In this document: one piece after another, positions 36,201 to 45,660 of the stretch
How positions within the stretch are numbered: position 1 is the first letter of the stretch
How the letters are laid out: each line of letters begins with the position of its first letter
Assembly (NCBI GenBank): GCA_032718475.1
Contig: JAUCBJ010008495.1
Span: forward strand, 1 to 61,360
Reading direction: 5' to 3'
DNA length: 61,360 bases
Source of the DNA: Nemertoderma westbladi
Taxonomy: Eukaryota; Xenacoelomorpha; Nemertodermatida; Nemertodermatidae
The notes under the pieces: generated by a model
The model's database searches: none
What the model was told of the DNA's origin: nothing
The model's input: the letters and a program-made list of their open reading frames with translations, nothing else
Position numbers and translations under genes: made by a program

Positions 36201-38293
36201 ATAGAGAAGTGAAATTACAGCTCCTAAGGCAGTCCAGAGAGAAGACATTGGAAAACAAGGTAAGTGAGAAACCCGTTTCTAGGAGAAGGGTAACACCAGT
36301 ATGTTATACCGACGACGGTGAAAGCCAAACTTCTCAAGGAGAGGACAGCGGGAAAGACACTGACAGATCTTATTATGTCAATAAAATGCCTAAAGATCAG
36401 GTAAGTAAATCCGAGTCTCGACCCAATGACAGAAGGGAACCGGTACAAAAAACCCTTCCTACGTCTCCTAAAAGAATTCAGGTGAGAAAGCCCGAGGAAA
36501 GAACAAGTGTGCACCACATAGCACAGGTTAAAGTAAGTAACATCAAGCCGAAATGTGTGCTGTGCGACGGGCCCCACCGTTTAAATGCGTGTGATAAATT
36601 CCTGAGGAAATCACTAAAGGATAGACGTGAAGTCATGTGGGATAAGCGGTTGTGTTATAATTGCCTCAGACGAGGACACCAACGGCGAACCTGTTACTCC
36701 GACGCAAGGTGTGCAAAGTGCGGCGCAAAACATCATATCTTGTTGCACACGGAATTCGAACGAAACAGCCCGAGTCAGGTAAGTGAGTCCGAACTACATG
36801 TCCAATTCAGTGATGTGAACGACACTGATCAATCTGAGATGGAAGGATTCTATACGGACGAGTTCTCCGACCAAAACGAATCCTGTTACCTAATAAACAC
36901 CACCGCAGTGTATCGAGCACTCGTACATGAGAAAGACACAGACAGCGACCTTACCTTAACTACTTCCGATCAACAACCATCTTGGAAAGCGCCAACTTCC
37001 AATATAGGAATCCGAGAGTTTCCTGTGGTCCAGTTACGGGTCCACGGACCTCAGAAGAGCTATATAGTGAACGCCCTCCTGGACTCCGGCAGCACAGGAA
37101 CATTCATCGATAAAGAACTAGCCGAAGTCATCTTTGCTGGACAACCCAAGTTCCGAACCAAGCTAAACATGTCAGGGATCATGCAGGTTTGGAATTCTGC
37201 TGTGGCTGCCGACTATTATATAGGTGAGTTGTCCACTCCACAGGATAAACTAGGAGAATACAGTATAAGGTCAGTAAAAATGGTGGCAATAAAGAACTTC
37301 GCTACCACCCAAGTGGAACCTTATAATTGGGACGAAGATGATCATGCCCAACAACTTAACATCCCTAGATTCGACACCGATTATCCTGGAGTACAAATAT
37401 TAATCGGTCAAAACGCGCATGAGGCGCTGGAGACATTAGAGAAACGACCTACTCAACCGCAACCACTTCAGACCTATGCGGTAAGAACTAGAGTAGGTTG
37501 GTACCTTACTGGACCTTCCCGTAGAACGCTCGGAGAAAGACTGCTTCAAGATCGCGTCTGCCAGGTGAGTGAATGGGAAGATGATACTAGTGAGGGAGAC
37601 GACCCAACTGAGGGAACACCATACTCCTCAGATAATGACGATATTAGCTCCAATGTAGATCAATGGAGATATTGCCCCAAGAAGTTTAATCCAACTGACA
37701 TCGCTTCCAGAGGAGCAACTCCTCAAGAACTGACAGATACTACAGACCGGTTAGGTGAACCCGACTTCCTGAGTAAGGAGGATGAATGGCCTCCCCATCT
37801 TACTCCGACTGAGATTAGACCAGCCAAGGGAGCGGAGAAAGTTAAACCTAAAACCCGGACGGGTGGAGCGGAGTTATTTGAACCCGGGATAGATCTGTCG
37901 GTATTACATATTGCCAGGGACGACGCCGTGGATCTGGACCTCCCCACCGCGAGTGGATCCTTCATGAAGATCAGAGAGAGCGATTGGAGCTCTGGAACAT
38001 CAGACGTCTCGCAGGGACTCTCACCTCTCCTGCAGGGAGCGACGGACCACTATAGCTCCTGGAATCGGCTTTGTAAGGCCGTCGTGTACTTAGAGCGATG
38101 TTTCTATCGTCACTATTCCAGGACGAAGAGGAAACCTGGAATTGTATTCGGGATGCAGCGACTCAATCACCCAGTCGGTCGTTTGTGTTTACCGGAAGGG
38201 AATGGAGGACTCTCCGGAAACTGTGGAAGGCAAGATTCTCTTCCCACGACCACCTCCCTAATCCTTCAAACATCTAGGGACTCCATAACGTAA
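33299..38293 (+). CDS. Gag-protease polyprotein of BEL/Pao element, pol deleted
   Basis: One frame of 1,664 codons from ATG 33299. Residues about 391-471 are an Ala/Glu/Lys coiled coil of A-A-A-E-A-K-like repeats. Residues about 803-985 are a DUF1759-like Gag core (KFNGDEMKWLPF; LYAKLMAPRKF; REVKLQLLRQ). Zinc-binding clusters follow at about 1086-1150 (CVLCDGPHRLNAC, CYNCLRRGHQRRTC, CAKCGAKHH). The retropepsin-like protease has LLDSGSTGTFID at about 1260 with its DUF1758 remainder. At about 1457 the frame jumps to WRYCPKKFNPTDIASRG, a piece that in Pao polymerases lies after RNase H. Residual sequence before integrase follows (YSSWNRLCKAVVYLERC), then an unrelated tail to the stop. Reverse transcriptase, RNase H and integrase core are missing. 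The product could build particles and process itself but not copy or insert DNA. Six splice-donor-like sites lie in the frame. Confidence 0.92.
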   Translation: MSDTKQNLSDSLLDVTICDSDRGVEPSSRKFSSPPTVRKVIPPVVIKEPRLVQHRRSIIGTRAQVKRDQEAAEQQQPASQELTSQRPNSSSSEDTVELTPERGARMTDEVYSDPLLILPAAVLTRLLIAVEEHQIDWARSQRSTRDSYAGYTREELKSMVESQWNFPGPGLPFDLSEAAWEDIHRMGVAKETIDPAVWKRSAAGYAQGFFSSIERLKEQLFHQPQGPQEQGLLLYQVRERILRIRLILSAFEEASKRRQDTSLQVAVKTWFQRVNLQVQGTAQWKAQLEERSTHGESTDATFSQVESEATAEKPHKRDAIDIYLSDYQRFLGDDELRRRLEGLSPNSEGTKLVLDAIDVEMRAANQAEFDEQLRITRAQEEQVKKKRIEDRKKAAVVAAEAERKAAAAEAAAEAKAAAAAAEAKVAAAAAVAEAKAAAAAAAAAAEAKAAEAERKAAEAVAEAERRATEETTQLELENIQENQDCINKQLTASNMQMMNRSTPKRQGYTSSEEGDTTDTEGKGNRSRLSRRKRTFHSQKLPDLPPAVRRQLNNTNLGSTEPTDQIIKIERLPTIVDEPEIIRPVLEITPSVIDTPVLPETTSKFPLHSTKLPVPRRTAQETVQVLDPERNIHNLSPVVPRPPATTLATPASAVEWVDERRRGMDILLGQMQETVQQFKGTVRESRLELQEVQQSIALERDKLVNTQRGIPPPSVTMCQPVRSEVSHAQGVEPTRIYTASEVETPIVNPIKGNYRPVDNDIPYRTDHNPRNLYTDNSILNNTMAQESFTRQMARTEARQAVKVGEIVKFNGDEMKWLPFNEYYKDNIQNSVLSNGEKLRFFIECLEGSPKSMALKFIGHPDGLRQVWDTLNIRYGNRTNIARYLYAKLMAPRKFLSSGIIEFSDEIQEICRQLDWLGKSHEYQNSMVVGALASTLPKGGVGTRWDKKVLYMMEQQRRDPTMTDLMSFLDREVKLQLLRQSREKTLENKVSEKPVSRRRVTPVCYTDDGESQTSQGEDSGKDTDRSYYVNKMPKDQVSKSESRPNDRREPVQKTLPTSPKRIQVRKPEERTSVHHIAQVKVSNIKPKCVLCDGPHRLNACDKFLRKSLKDRREVMWDKRLCYNCLRRGHQRRTCYSDARCAKCGAKHHILLHTEFERNSPSQVSESELHVQFSDVNDTDQSEMEGFYTDEFSDQNESCYLINTTAVYRALVHEKDTDSDLTLTTSDQQPSWKAPTSNIGIREFPVVQLRVHGPQKSYIVNALLDSGSTGTFIDKELAEVIFAGQPKFRTKLNMSGIMQVWNSAVAADYYIGELSTPQDKLGEYSIRSVKMVAIKNFATTQVEPYNWDEDDHAQQLNIPRFDTDYPGVQILIGQNAHEALETLEKRPTQPQPLQTYAVRTRVGWYLTGPSRRTLGERLLQDRVCQVSEWEDDTSEGDDPTEGTPYSSDNDDISSNVDQWRYCPKKFNPTDIASRGATPQELTDTTDRLGEPDFLSKEDEWPPHLTPTEIRPAKGAEKVKPKTRTGGAELFEPGIDLSVLHIARDDAVDLDLPTASGSFMKIRESDWSSGTSDVSQGLSPLLQGATDHYSSWNRLCKAVVYLERCFYRHYSRTKRKPGIVFGMQRLNHPVGRLCLPEGNGGLSGNCGRQDSLPTTTSLILQTSRDSIT

Positions 38294-39700
38294 CAACATA
38301 TGGAGTGGGTGTGTGACTCTATTATTTTATATTATTTTATTATTTTTATATTTCTGTATGTATTACTATGTAATTTTATTATAATCGTTTTCTTTAATTT
38401 TATTCAGTAGAATGTTATTTTAGCGATTATTTAGTAGATTAGTGCAATATATATTCGCGTTTATTACTTAATTACGTATATATTATATTTAATGCGACGG
38501 CAAGAAATAATTCTTTTCCTCTTTCCTTACTGTCCGTATCATATTATAAATACGTGACTACAGTAAGATGAAATGTCCGTACTTATTAAAGTACAATAAA
38601 GCCACTACTATATTTAAGTATTATTGGTAGGCAGAGTATTAGGAATGCAAAGTTCAGATCCTCGTGTCTCGGCTAAACCAAGCTCTGGGTAGACCTTGGA
38701 AACGACTTGCCTCTTCACACTGACATTGCTTCGTGCGATATTGCTCTCATACCGTATATTAAATAATACATATAGTAGCGTGATGTCCCTTTAACAGTAG
38801 CGTATAACGCAAAATAAATCTGTTAAACCCTTTGACCATCTGTAATTCTAGTCGATTAAGATATCGCGGCACCCACCGATATACTTGAAAGACAAATTTT
38901 AGAATCAGTGGTTAACGTCCCCAGACAAGTTCTGGAATAAATTGGTGCCCATCTCAAATATTAATTATTTAATATTTGCAAATCTAATAAATCAAAATCT
39001 GTAAAATTCAGATCCTTCAACAATTCTAGTCAATTAAGATATCGTAGCATTTACCGATATTCTTAAAAGGACAATTTTCATAGAATTAAGGATCTTGTGT
39101 CCCCAGACATGTTCTAGAATCAAAATATGTCAATTTAATTATCAAATAATAAAATTTCAGGGAATAAATTTAAATTCATGCCTTTTAATGAATTTAATAA
39201 ATTGCCATTTTTACGCAATTTATAACATTCCCAAAATTCCATTAATTAATAGATCAAGGGAGCGGAGATTTATCTTATTATGCGTATGAGTGTGCGAAAG
39301 TCTCCCAAACATAGTCAATAGCCGATAAAATTCATAAAGCCATGTATAAAACAGGACATTGACCATTAAAGAATTACTATTAAATAACATCCCAGATCTG
39401 TATGCATTGGAATTACCCTAATTCTACTGCTAGCTTTACATAATGTCACCATAGCAACAACCACGCTAGAATTAGAATTGAGTTAAAAGAACAATAGAAA
39501 GCTTGTCCCATTGAATAGCATAGGGAATAAACAGTGCACTGCTAGTATCCAAGGATACATAATAATACAGTGACATTCTGGAAGGCATTGACTAACGGAC
39601 AAATGGCCCGAGTGTGTGTAATTTGTGACAAGTTGTGTGTGTGGTATTTGTGAGTTTATAGGCGAATGTTACTACTAAGGTGTGTTTACAGTCGCAATTG
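38294..39700. other. 3' non-coding part of the LTR element
   Basis: AT-rich. It includes two diverged copies of a segment 178 bp apart (ctagtcgattaagatatcg at 38848 and ctagtcaattaagatatcg at 39026, each followed by accgatat and tccccagaca-gttct). A pyrimidine-rich stretch ending in CAG at about 38,407 (ctttaattttattcag) would serve as a splice acceptor. No frame is recognised. Confidence 0.5.
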
Positions 39701-41340
39701 TGAAAGTAACCCTAACTCTCCAGTAAGAACCTGAGGTGTATCTAAGCCTTTGGGACGGACAGTCGAGTGACTTGTGCCAGTTGTCGTTGTCGTTGTGCGG
39801 CTACGTCGTTGGCGAAAGTACAGCGGCGACGACACATCGGCGCTGAGGATCTCGCACTGTCCGGGGGCTAATTGGGGTAGGCAGCGACGCTCGCTAGCCT
39901 AAATATAAACTCCTTATAATATGGATAAACTCATATATAGCAGATATGACGGGGTTGATAGAAGATGGTCTTGGTATCGGGGAGCGATATACTCTACTTT
40001 TACAAGCGTTTGTTGATAGCTTAATACGCGGCGACGTTAGTCCAACTGCTGCGGAGGACGATGGTCGTTATATCGAACCGACAATGTCCCAAGTGCAGCT
40101 CTCGCGAGAGTTGGACTATAGAAAATTCGCTGCTCGATATACGCAGCGTAATGGTACGTATATGGGCTTCTTAACTACTGGTCATTCTATCGATTTACAC
40201 GATACGGACTATGTCGAACATATCCTACCCAAAGGAGTCTAAACGATAAACCAAAATTCTAATGCGAAAATCCTATTCGAAATCGACTCGAAAGAAAAGA
40301 CATTAAAGAAACAAATAAACGCGGTAACTCCAACATATATTTGGAATTCTTGATAGAAGCATTGTAACAACAAATAAATATCACCCGCGTTTCTCCTTCA
40401 AGACTTGCGTCTTTGGTATTATTACGATAAATGCCCTAGACCCAGCCAAAAAACGGAAAGACATAAACATTCATGGAAACGTTGTGTTAAACACAGTTGT
40501 GCTCGTTATATTTACTGGAGTTTCGAGCGAAACTTGTTTGACGTATCACCTATGCTCACTCGGCTCGAACGATCCTGGAGTAAACCTACGATCAGAGTCC
40601 CGGAATACTCGGTCAAACCTCCTCATTCCTTAGTTGGACCTCAGACCTGCGATCCTGGTGGTGTCGCGGATCCTCGCGGACTGTATTCACTGTTCAAAGA
40701 TCTAGTGCTACCCTAACAATTAATCGGTAACACTCCGACAGTGATTTCTAGCTAGCCGCCCATCTTACCTAGCCGGATTGTGACGCGGACACCTAATATC
40801 ACTATCCAACCGTATGGTCGTCCCCGTTTAACGCGATACAACCCCTCATCAAGGTGACGGAGAGCGTTGTACGAAACGAGTTAAACGCTATTCTATAAAG
40901 ATCAAAAAAGAAACCTGCGTTTGTTCAGATAAACGTAAGTTATAACAGTAAGTCCAATCGATAAACGAATTGGCCTTATCTCAATTCGATTGGGAAATCC
41001 AGAATCTCTAAGAAGTTATCGAACTTGGACGATCCTATTCTCTGCGAGAGTTTTTGGATGAACGTATCCAGCTACGAGCGGAGGAAAATCAGCTCGAGGA
41101 GAAGCATATCGAAACGGCGGATACCCCGACCATAATCCTACACCTTCTGATGCAATCATATTGCACCCTTCACCCAGGATTTATAGCCCTCCTAGTAAAG
41201 TGGCTCGCCCCAAAGAGAAAAGGACTCTTGCTAGCCTCAAAAAACTGCGTAAACGCCGTCTGCGTAAGAAAGACTAACTGTTTAGAGTATCTTTATATTT
41301 TAGAAACTGTGATTTGTTATATTTTATAGACTTAAATCCC
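39700..41340 (+). other. accessory region of the LTR element with small unexplained frames
   Basis: Composition changes here to a more CpG-rich, coding-like texture. One ATG frame at 39946-40242 (98 codons) contains MSQVQLSRELDYRKFAARY and ends ILPKGV. A second open stretch at about 40405-40716 contains SWKRCVKHSCARYIYWSF. Near the 3' LTR a frame ending at about 41,280 finishes with a very basic tail (LKKLRKRRLRKKD), and another frame overlaps it. I recognise none of these. They may be exons of a spliced accessory or envelope-like ORF, remnants of integrase with frameshifts, or a captured host segment. Confidence 0.4.
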
Positions 41341-41355
41341 ATTTTCTGGGAGCGG

Positions 41356-42588
41356 TGTAAAAGCTTTTGCGTAATTAGCCGGTTATTATCCCCGTAAAGT
41401 ACTCTGTGGTTGGTTTACCAGGCATAAAAAGGCCGTGTCCTTGCTGTACTGGTGTTTTGGAGGACATAAAAGCCATTTCTTCTGTATTTGTACTTTAGAG
41501 GACATAATCTGTAATTTCGTGACGTAAAAGGCTCGATACTCTTGAAAACAGTGTCGCTACCATGACGACGGCTAACGGCTGATATTGCCACGTTGCAACT
41601 TTCTGTATCTGCCAATAGAATTTGAGTTAGCTTTGATTTTGACCTATCACAGAGCTACTGAACTGAATTTTCCTATCTCACTGCTCTTTCTCTGTGTTGA
41701 ACGGGAGCTTCGTGGAATAAGGGTAGCTGGTATTCTTATAGTTATTCTTATCAGTGTTGTTGGTGATTCTAAGCCAGGAAGAACGGCTTTAGAGTATTTT
41801 GTGCTTTTATGCTTTAGCCTTACACTAGTAGGCTTAATTATAAGGACATATATCCGTTATCTGCATACTGCAGTACTGCATACACTGCATACTGTGTAAC
41901 ACTGTGCATACTTTATATTGTTATACTGCTATTTACTGTCAGTTCTTCATAATATGGTTGATGAATTATTATATTTGGAATAACGACAAATAACCCCGAA
42001 AACCCAATATTCTTGATATACCGAAGGTAAGAGAGAAAGGTTACAGATAAATGATTGCGACCTATGTTGAGTGGTTTGAAGTGAATCTAATGTTATTTGA
42101 TAGACCCTACATGAGTCAGTCCGTGTTCCTTTTATATGTGACTAAAATCAGTGAAGATCGGCAGATCAGTGTGCAGTATTGTGCAGCATTGTGTATGAGT
42201 GAGACTGATAACGAAGCATTTCCTAAAGAATGCGCCATATATGTGAATTGTAACTAAGCCATATCGTTGTGAGTAGTTTAAGTCATAACTCTGTTTATAT
42301 AGATAGAGCGCCACGTCCTAAAGGAACTGTTAATATTCCCTGAAGGTGAATAATATTGTCAGAGATTATATAATACTGTCAGTCGAATAATACATTAGGC
42401 TTACATAGCAATAAGATTAAGCTGTCGAAATCAATCTCCCGGGTATATCCAACGGGTGAATGATCGCGCACAGATTGGTTTCAACTAGTGTAGTGAATCA
42501 AATACTTGTTAGAGGCTAAAGCGATTTATTATCTAGAAGACATCCTAATTTGGCGGGTTAAACTGCCAAAGGTCTGAAAGCGCGAACA
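41356..42588 (+). repeat. 3' LTR, 1,233 bp
   Basis: Matches the 5' LTR along its full length with two substitutions noticed, and is followed by the duplicated target TAAAG. It is preceded by gggagcgg, a short polypurine tract suitable for plus-strand priming. Confidence 0.95.
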
Positions 42589-43917
42589 TAAAGTAACGAT
42601 TGATAGGCCTGAATATATTCTATAAATGTATCAAATATAAACTTTTACCCATATATTCCTTACTTTTATGTTATTCGTTATTTTGTCCAAGGTGTAACCA
42701 AAAACACTGATGGGGGGGGGGGGGGGGGGTATGTAAAAAGGTCGGTAAAATTAAAAGTACGGTTATCGGTGAACGTGTGAAAAACGAAACACCGGAGTCA
42801 ACACGAAGGATCTTCTCTGTTGGCAGTTACCTATAAAGAACTAGGGGGCCACACCAACTCCCCACCAACCACACCAACTCAACTCCATACTGTAGCTATC
42901 CAACCCACTCTTTACTGCCCCAGGATTCCAATAGATGCACCGCTGGCCTGGATTTGCGTAAACCCAAATATCTAAAGTGTCTTGCTGTAGACCTACACAC
43001 TGTACAGCCTTTAGTTTAGTCAGATTTAATCTGCGCGCCAAACACTATTGCGAAGCAGTTCAAGTGCTACTGTATATCCATTTGGTCACTGCGACATCTG
43101 GGTGGGGGTTTGGACTGGGTGTGAGCCGTTGCAATTTTATTAACTGTCCCAAGCTAAGTACCCTCATGGATACTGCCCAGAGGACGACTGGTGACTCTCA
43201 TGGTCAGGGGGGGGGGGGGGGGGTGGAAAAAATCGCCTTTATTGAGGACGGTAATACTTTAATGGCCACTCATGGAACACGAAATAACCTTGATGTTGAT
43301 GTTGATAAATGTTACTGCAAACTACATTATAATAGGCGATATTATTTATATATTGACTTTCACTTTGCACACAGTTTCTTACAGTAGTATGTGTGTAGGG
43401 CCTACTGAGTTTCTTGTAAAATAAGATTCTTAACATAATTATAATTACAATAGTCACACAATAAGATCAGATAAAAAAGTTAAACAAAAAATTTTAAATT
43501 ATTGCTACATTGATCTAAAATGGAAATGGTTTATGATAATTATAAATAGATGAATGAATGAAGATGTGTTTTGCTGTTTCAGTTTTTTTCCCTATCCAAT
43601 ATATTTCAATTTTAAAGAGTTTATGTTGAATTAAACATTCCAATTTCAACAAAACAGTGAAGTGGAAGATAGAAAATGATTGAATTGATATCAAAACAGA
43701 AAGAATAATGATAGGCTGATAGCTGGATAGGCTTACCGCAGTACAGGTATTACAGTCAGACTCAGATTGTAGTCTAGTTCTGTAGTTCTGTAGTTATACA
43801 CTGTATAGGCCTACTGTTTGCAGGTTTGGGTGGGTATCTTTCATATCAGCATACAGGCATAATATGCCTACCTGTTATTAATCAACTGATAGCTGGATAG
43901 AGTGAGATAATGTCTTA
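42589..43917. other. intergenic DNA upstream of PPP1R3
   Basis: Non-coding. It holds two G tracts (18 G at 42712-42729; 17 G at 43207-43223) and TAGGCCTA near 43,806. A frame at about 42,977-43,387 reads through the second G tract and has no family signature. No gene identified. Confidence 0.45.
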
Positions 43918-44874
43918 ATGTGTACCGGTCTGCCGGTAATGTCTTCATATGATTACGATCCTCTGCCATGTTCGAACAATGTTAATTTAAAATTCTGTCT
44001 TCCGCGGAATCTTTCCAAAACTTCTAATTTGTACAAATATCCCGTCAAAATGAATTACCAAACCGATATCAATTCAACGATTGAGGTGGGGAATGAAGGG
44101 CTTGCATTTGCGCATCTTAATCCCCACGATGGTTTAGATAATCCGGCATCCCAGAATTGGCATTTCCCTCGCTCATCGCTTTCGGATGACGGTGCCAGCA
44201 GTAGCTGTGTCGATACGGATAGCAATCCGGCCTCTAGGAAAAGCTCAATGCGGTCGACCCCTCCATCTACCCCAACTTCGGGTAGTAAATCGGTGCGCTT
44301 TGCCGACACGTTGGGGATGGATCTCGAGTTGGTTCGACAGTACCTGGAGGATTCTGGGAGTCGCGACCATTCCTCCGAGGATTTAACCCTGATTGGTAAT
44401 GGAGATGAAGCCGTTAGTGAGGAAATACGATCCAAGTTTATCCATCCATGCTTCACCCAGCCTTGCAGGCAATCGAACTTTATTACGAGACTCAATCAAG
44501 ACCAGATTTGCCTTGAAACCTCTGTAATATCCAGTATGTCGATACTTGGCACCGTAAGAGTGAGAAACCTATCCTTCGATAAAGTCGTCAAGTTGAGGTA
44601 TACCGCAGATAATTGGAAAACACATAAAGATGCGGAAGCTACATATATCAAGGGATCCTGCGACCAATTTACGGATCGGTTCTCCTTTTGTATTCATTTA
44701 CCAAGTCACCTTGTTGTTGGTACTTCTATTGAAGCTGCACTGTGCTACATAGCTGGCGGTACTCAAGTGTTTTGGGACAACAATCAAGGTCATAATTATC
44801 TCTTCAGGGTGTTCTCTAAGGTAGAGGGAGATGATGGATTCACTCAGGATTACTTTTCTTCACAATACATATGA
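43918..44874 (+). CDS. PPP1R3: protein phosphatase 1 regulatory subunit 3, glycogen-targeting
   Basis: A complete 318-residue frame from ATG 43918; an internal ATG at 43939 could also start it. PPP1R3 proteins bring PP1 to glycogen so that it activates glycogen synthase and inhibits phosphorylase. The PP1-docking RVxF motif is SVRFAD at about residue 124, in the usual Ser/Pro-rich setting (STPPSTPTS). Residues about 195-305 form a CBM21 carbohydrate-binding domain: ICLETSVIS, a GTVRVRNLSFDKVVKLRYT strand pair, the ADNWKTHKD turn, the SFCIHLP strand, and the ligand-site motif VFWDNNQGHNYLF. Length and layout match the short members (PPP1R3B/C/D/E); I cannot choose among them. No introns, which is also true of several vertebrate PPP1R3 genes. 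Confidence 0.92.
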   Translation: MCTGLPVMSSYDYDPLPCSNNVNLKFCLPRNLSKTSNLYKYPVKMNYQTDINSTIEVGNEGLAFAHLNPHDGLDNPASQNWHFPRSSLSDDGASSSCVDTDSNPASRKSSMRSTPPSTPTSGSKSVRFADTLGMDLELVRQYLEDSGSRDHSSEDLTLIGNGDEAVSEEIRSKFIHPCFTQPCRQSNFITRLNQDQICLETSVISSMSILGTVRVRNLSFDKVVKLRYTADNWKTHKDAEATYIKGSCDQFTDRFSFCIHLPSHLVVGTSIEAALCYIAGGTQVFWDNNQGHNYLFRVFSKVEGDDGFTQDYFSSQYI

Positions 44875-45468
44875 ATGTGATCTCATTTAGGTGATGTTTG
44901 TGCTATTAGTGAGTAGGTTGCTTACTGAAAACATGAAGTAGTGTAAGTTATACAAATAGCTGCCTATAATTGCTTGATAGAGTGTGCCCGTGTTTATAAG
45001 TAATTACAGAATTACATAAGTAAATAGATATTTTAGACGGAATTGCTAATAATATTGTATTTATTTAAAGAGTTTTACTGTACTGCTGTAGGCCTAGTTA
45101 TTGACTAGAGTTCTAACGTAATTTTTACTCTAGTTGATTAGTAACGTTAGTATTCTATGGGCATAAGGGGGGGGGGGGGGGGGGGTTTGATTATGGCCAA
45201 TGTCTACAAATTATCTTTTATTTGATACAAATGGCCTAATAATACAGTAATAGTTTTAAATTGATGTAAAACTGCTAAATTTAACATAAACCTAATTATC
45301 AATAACGATAACGAATTTATGTAATCATGAAATACTTAAAGTCATCAAGTACGGTATTGTAAATGATGTTGAATAGTTATGTAAGAGGATTTCGTGACAA
45401 TCTTACTTAAACTCAATAGTAACAGACTTATTTGATGAACTTATTGTTAGGTATTTTTATGAACGAAT
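44875..45468. other. intergenic DNA with G19 tract
   Basis: AT-rich sequence following PPP1R3, including 19 consecutive G at 45167-45185. No gene seen. Confidence 0.5.
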
Positions 45469-45660
45469 CCCATATACCTAACGACGCGGTATACAGTCCT
45501 CCCATATACCTAACGACGCGGTATACAGTCCTCCCATATACCTAACGACGCGGTATACAGTCCTCCCATATACCTAACGACGCGGTATACAGTCCTCCCA
45601 TATACCTAACGACGCGGTATACAGTCCTCCCATATACCTAACGACGCGGTATACAGTCCA
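45469..45660. repeat. 32-bp tandem repeat, 6 copies, with internal hairpin
   Basis: Six units of 32 bp (starts 45469, 45501, 45533, 45565, 45597, 45629), identical except for the last base(s). Each holds TATACC and GGTATA separated by taacgacgc, a 6-bp stem with a 9-base loop. There are no variable spacers, so it is a minisatellite and not a CRISPR array. Confidence 0.95.

Larger units (their letters stand above)
29819..42588 (+). mobile_element. BEL/Pao-type LTR retrotransposon lacking pol core (12,770 bp)
   Basis: A complete insertion. Two LTRs of 1,233 bp start TGTAAAAGC and end GCGAACA (TG...CA). The 5-bp direct duplication TAAAG lies immediately outside (29814-29818 and 42589-42593). 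A short purine tract, gggagcgg, abuts the 3' LTR. The internal 10.3 kb carries a 2.2-kb leader with tandem repeats, one 1,664-codon Gag-protease frame, and about 3 kb of 3' sequence with small unexplained frames. Reverse transcriptase, RNase H and the integrase catalytic core are absent on both strands. Family assignment rests on the DUF1759-like Gag, the BEL-type zinc knuckles, the DUF1758-like protease, and residual pol pieces typical of Pao elements. I could not identify a primer binding site directly after the 5' LTR. Confidence 0.93.

Noticed and set aside
29819-42588. Reverse transcriptase or integrase hidden in another frame or strand of the LTR element
   Set aside because: No palm motif (Y-x-D-D-like) or integrase catalytic pattern was found in the available frames. 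The jump from protease to the WRYCPKKFNP piece explains the absence.
45469-45660. Possible CRISPR array
   Set aside because: Units are directly adjacent and identical with no unique spacers, and the DNA is from an animal.
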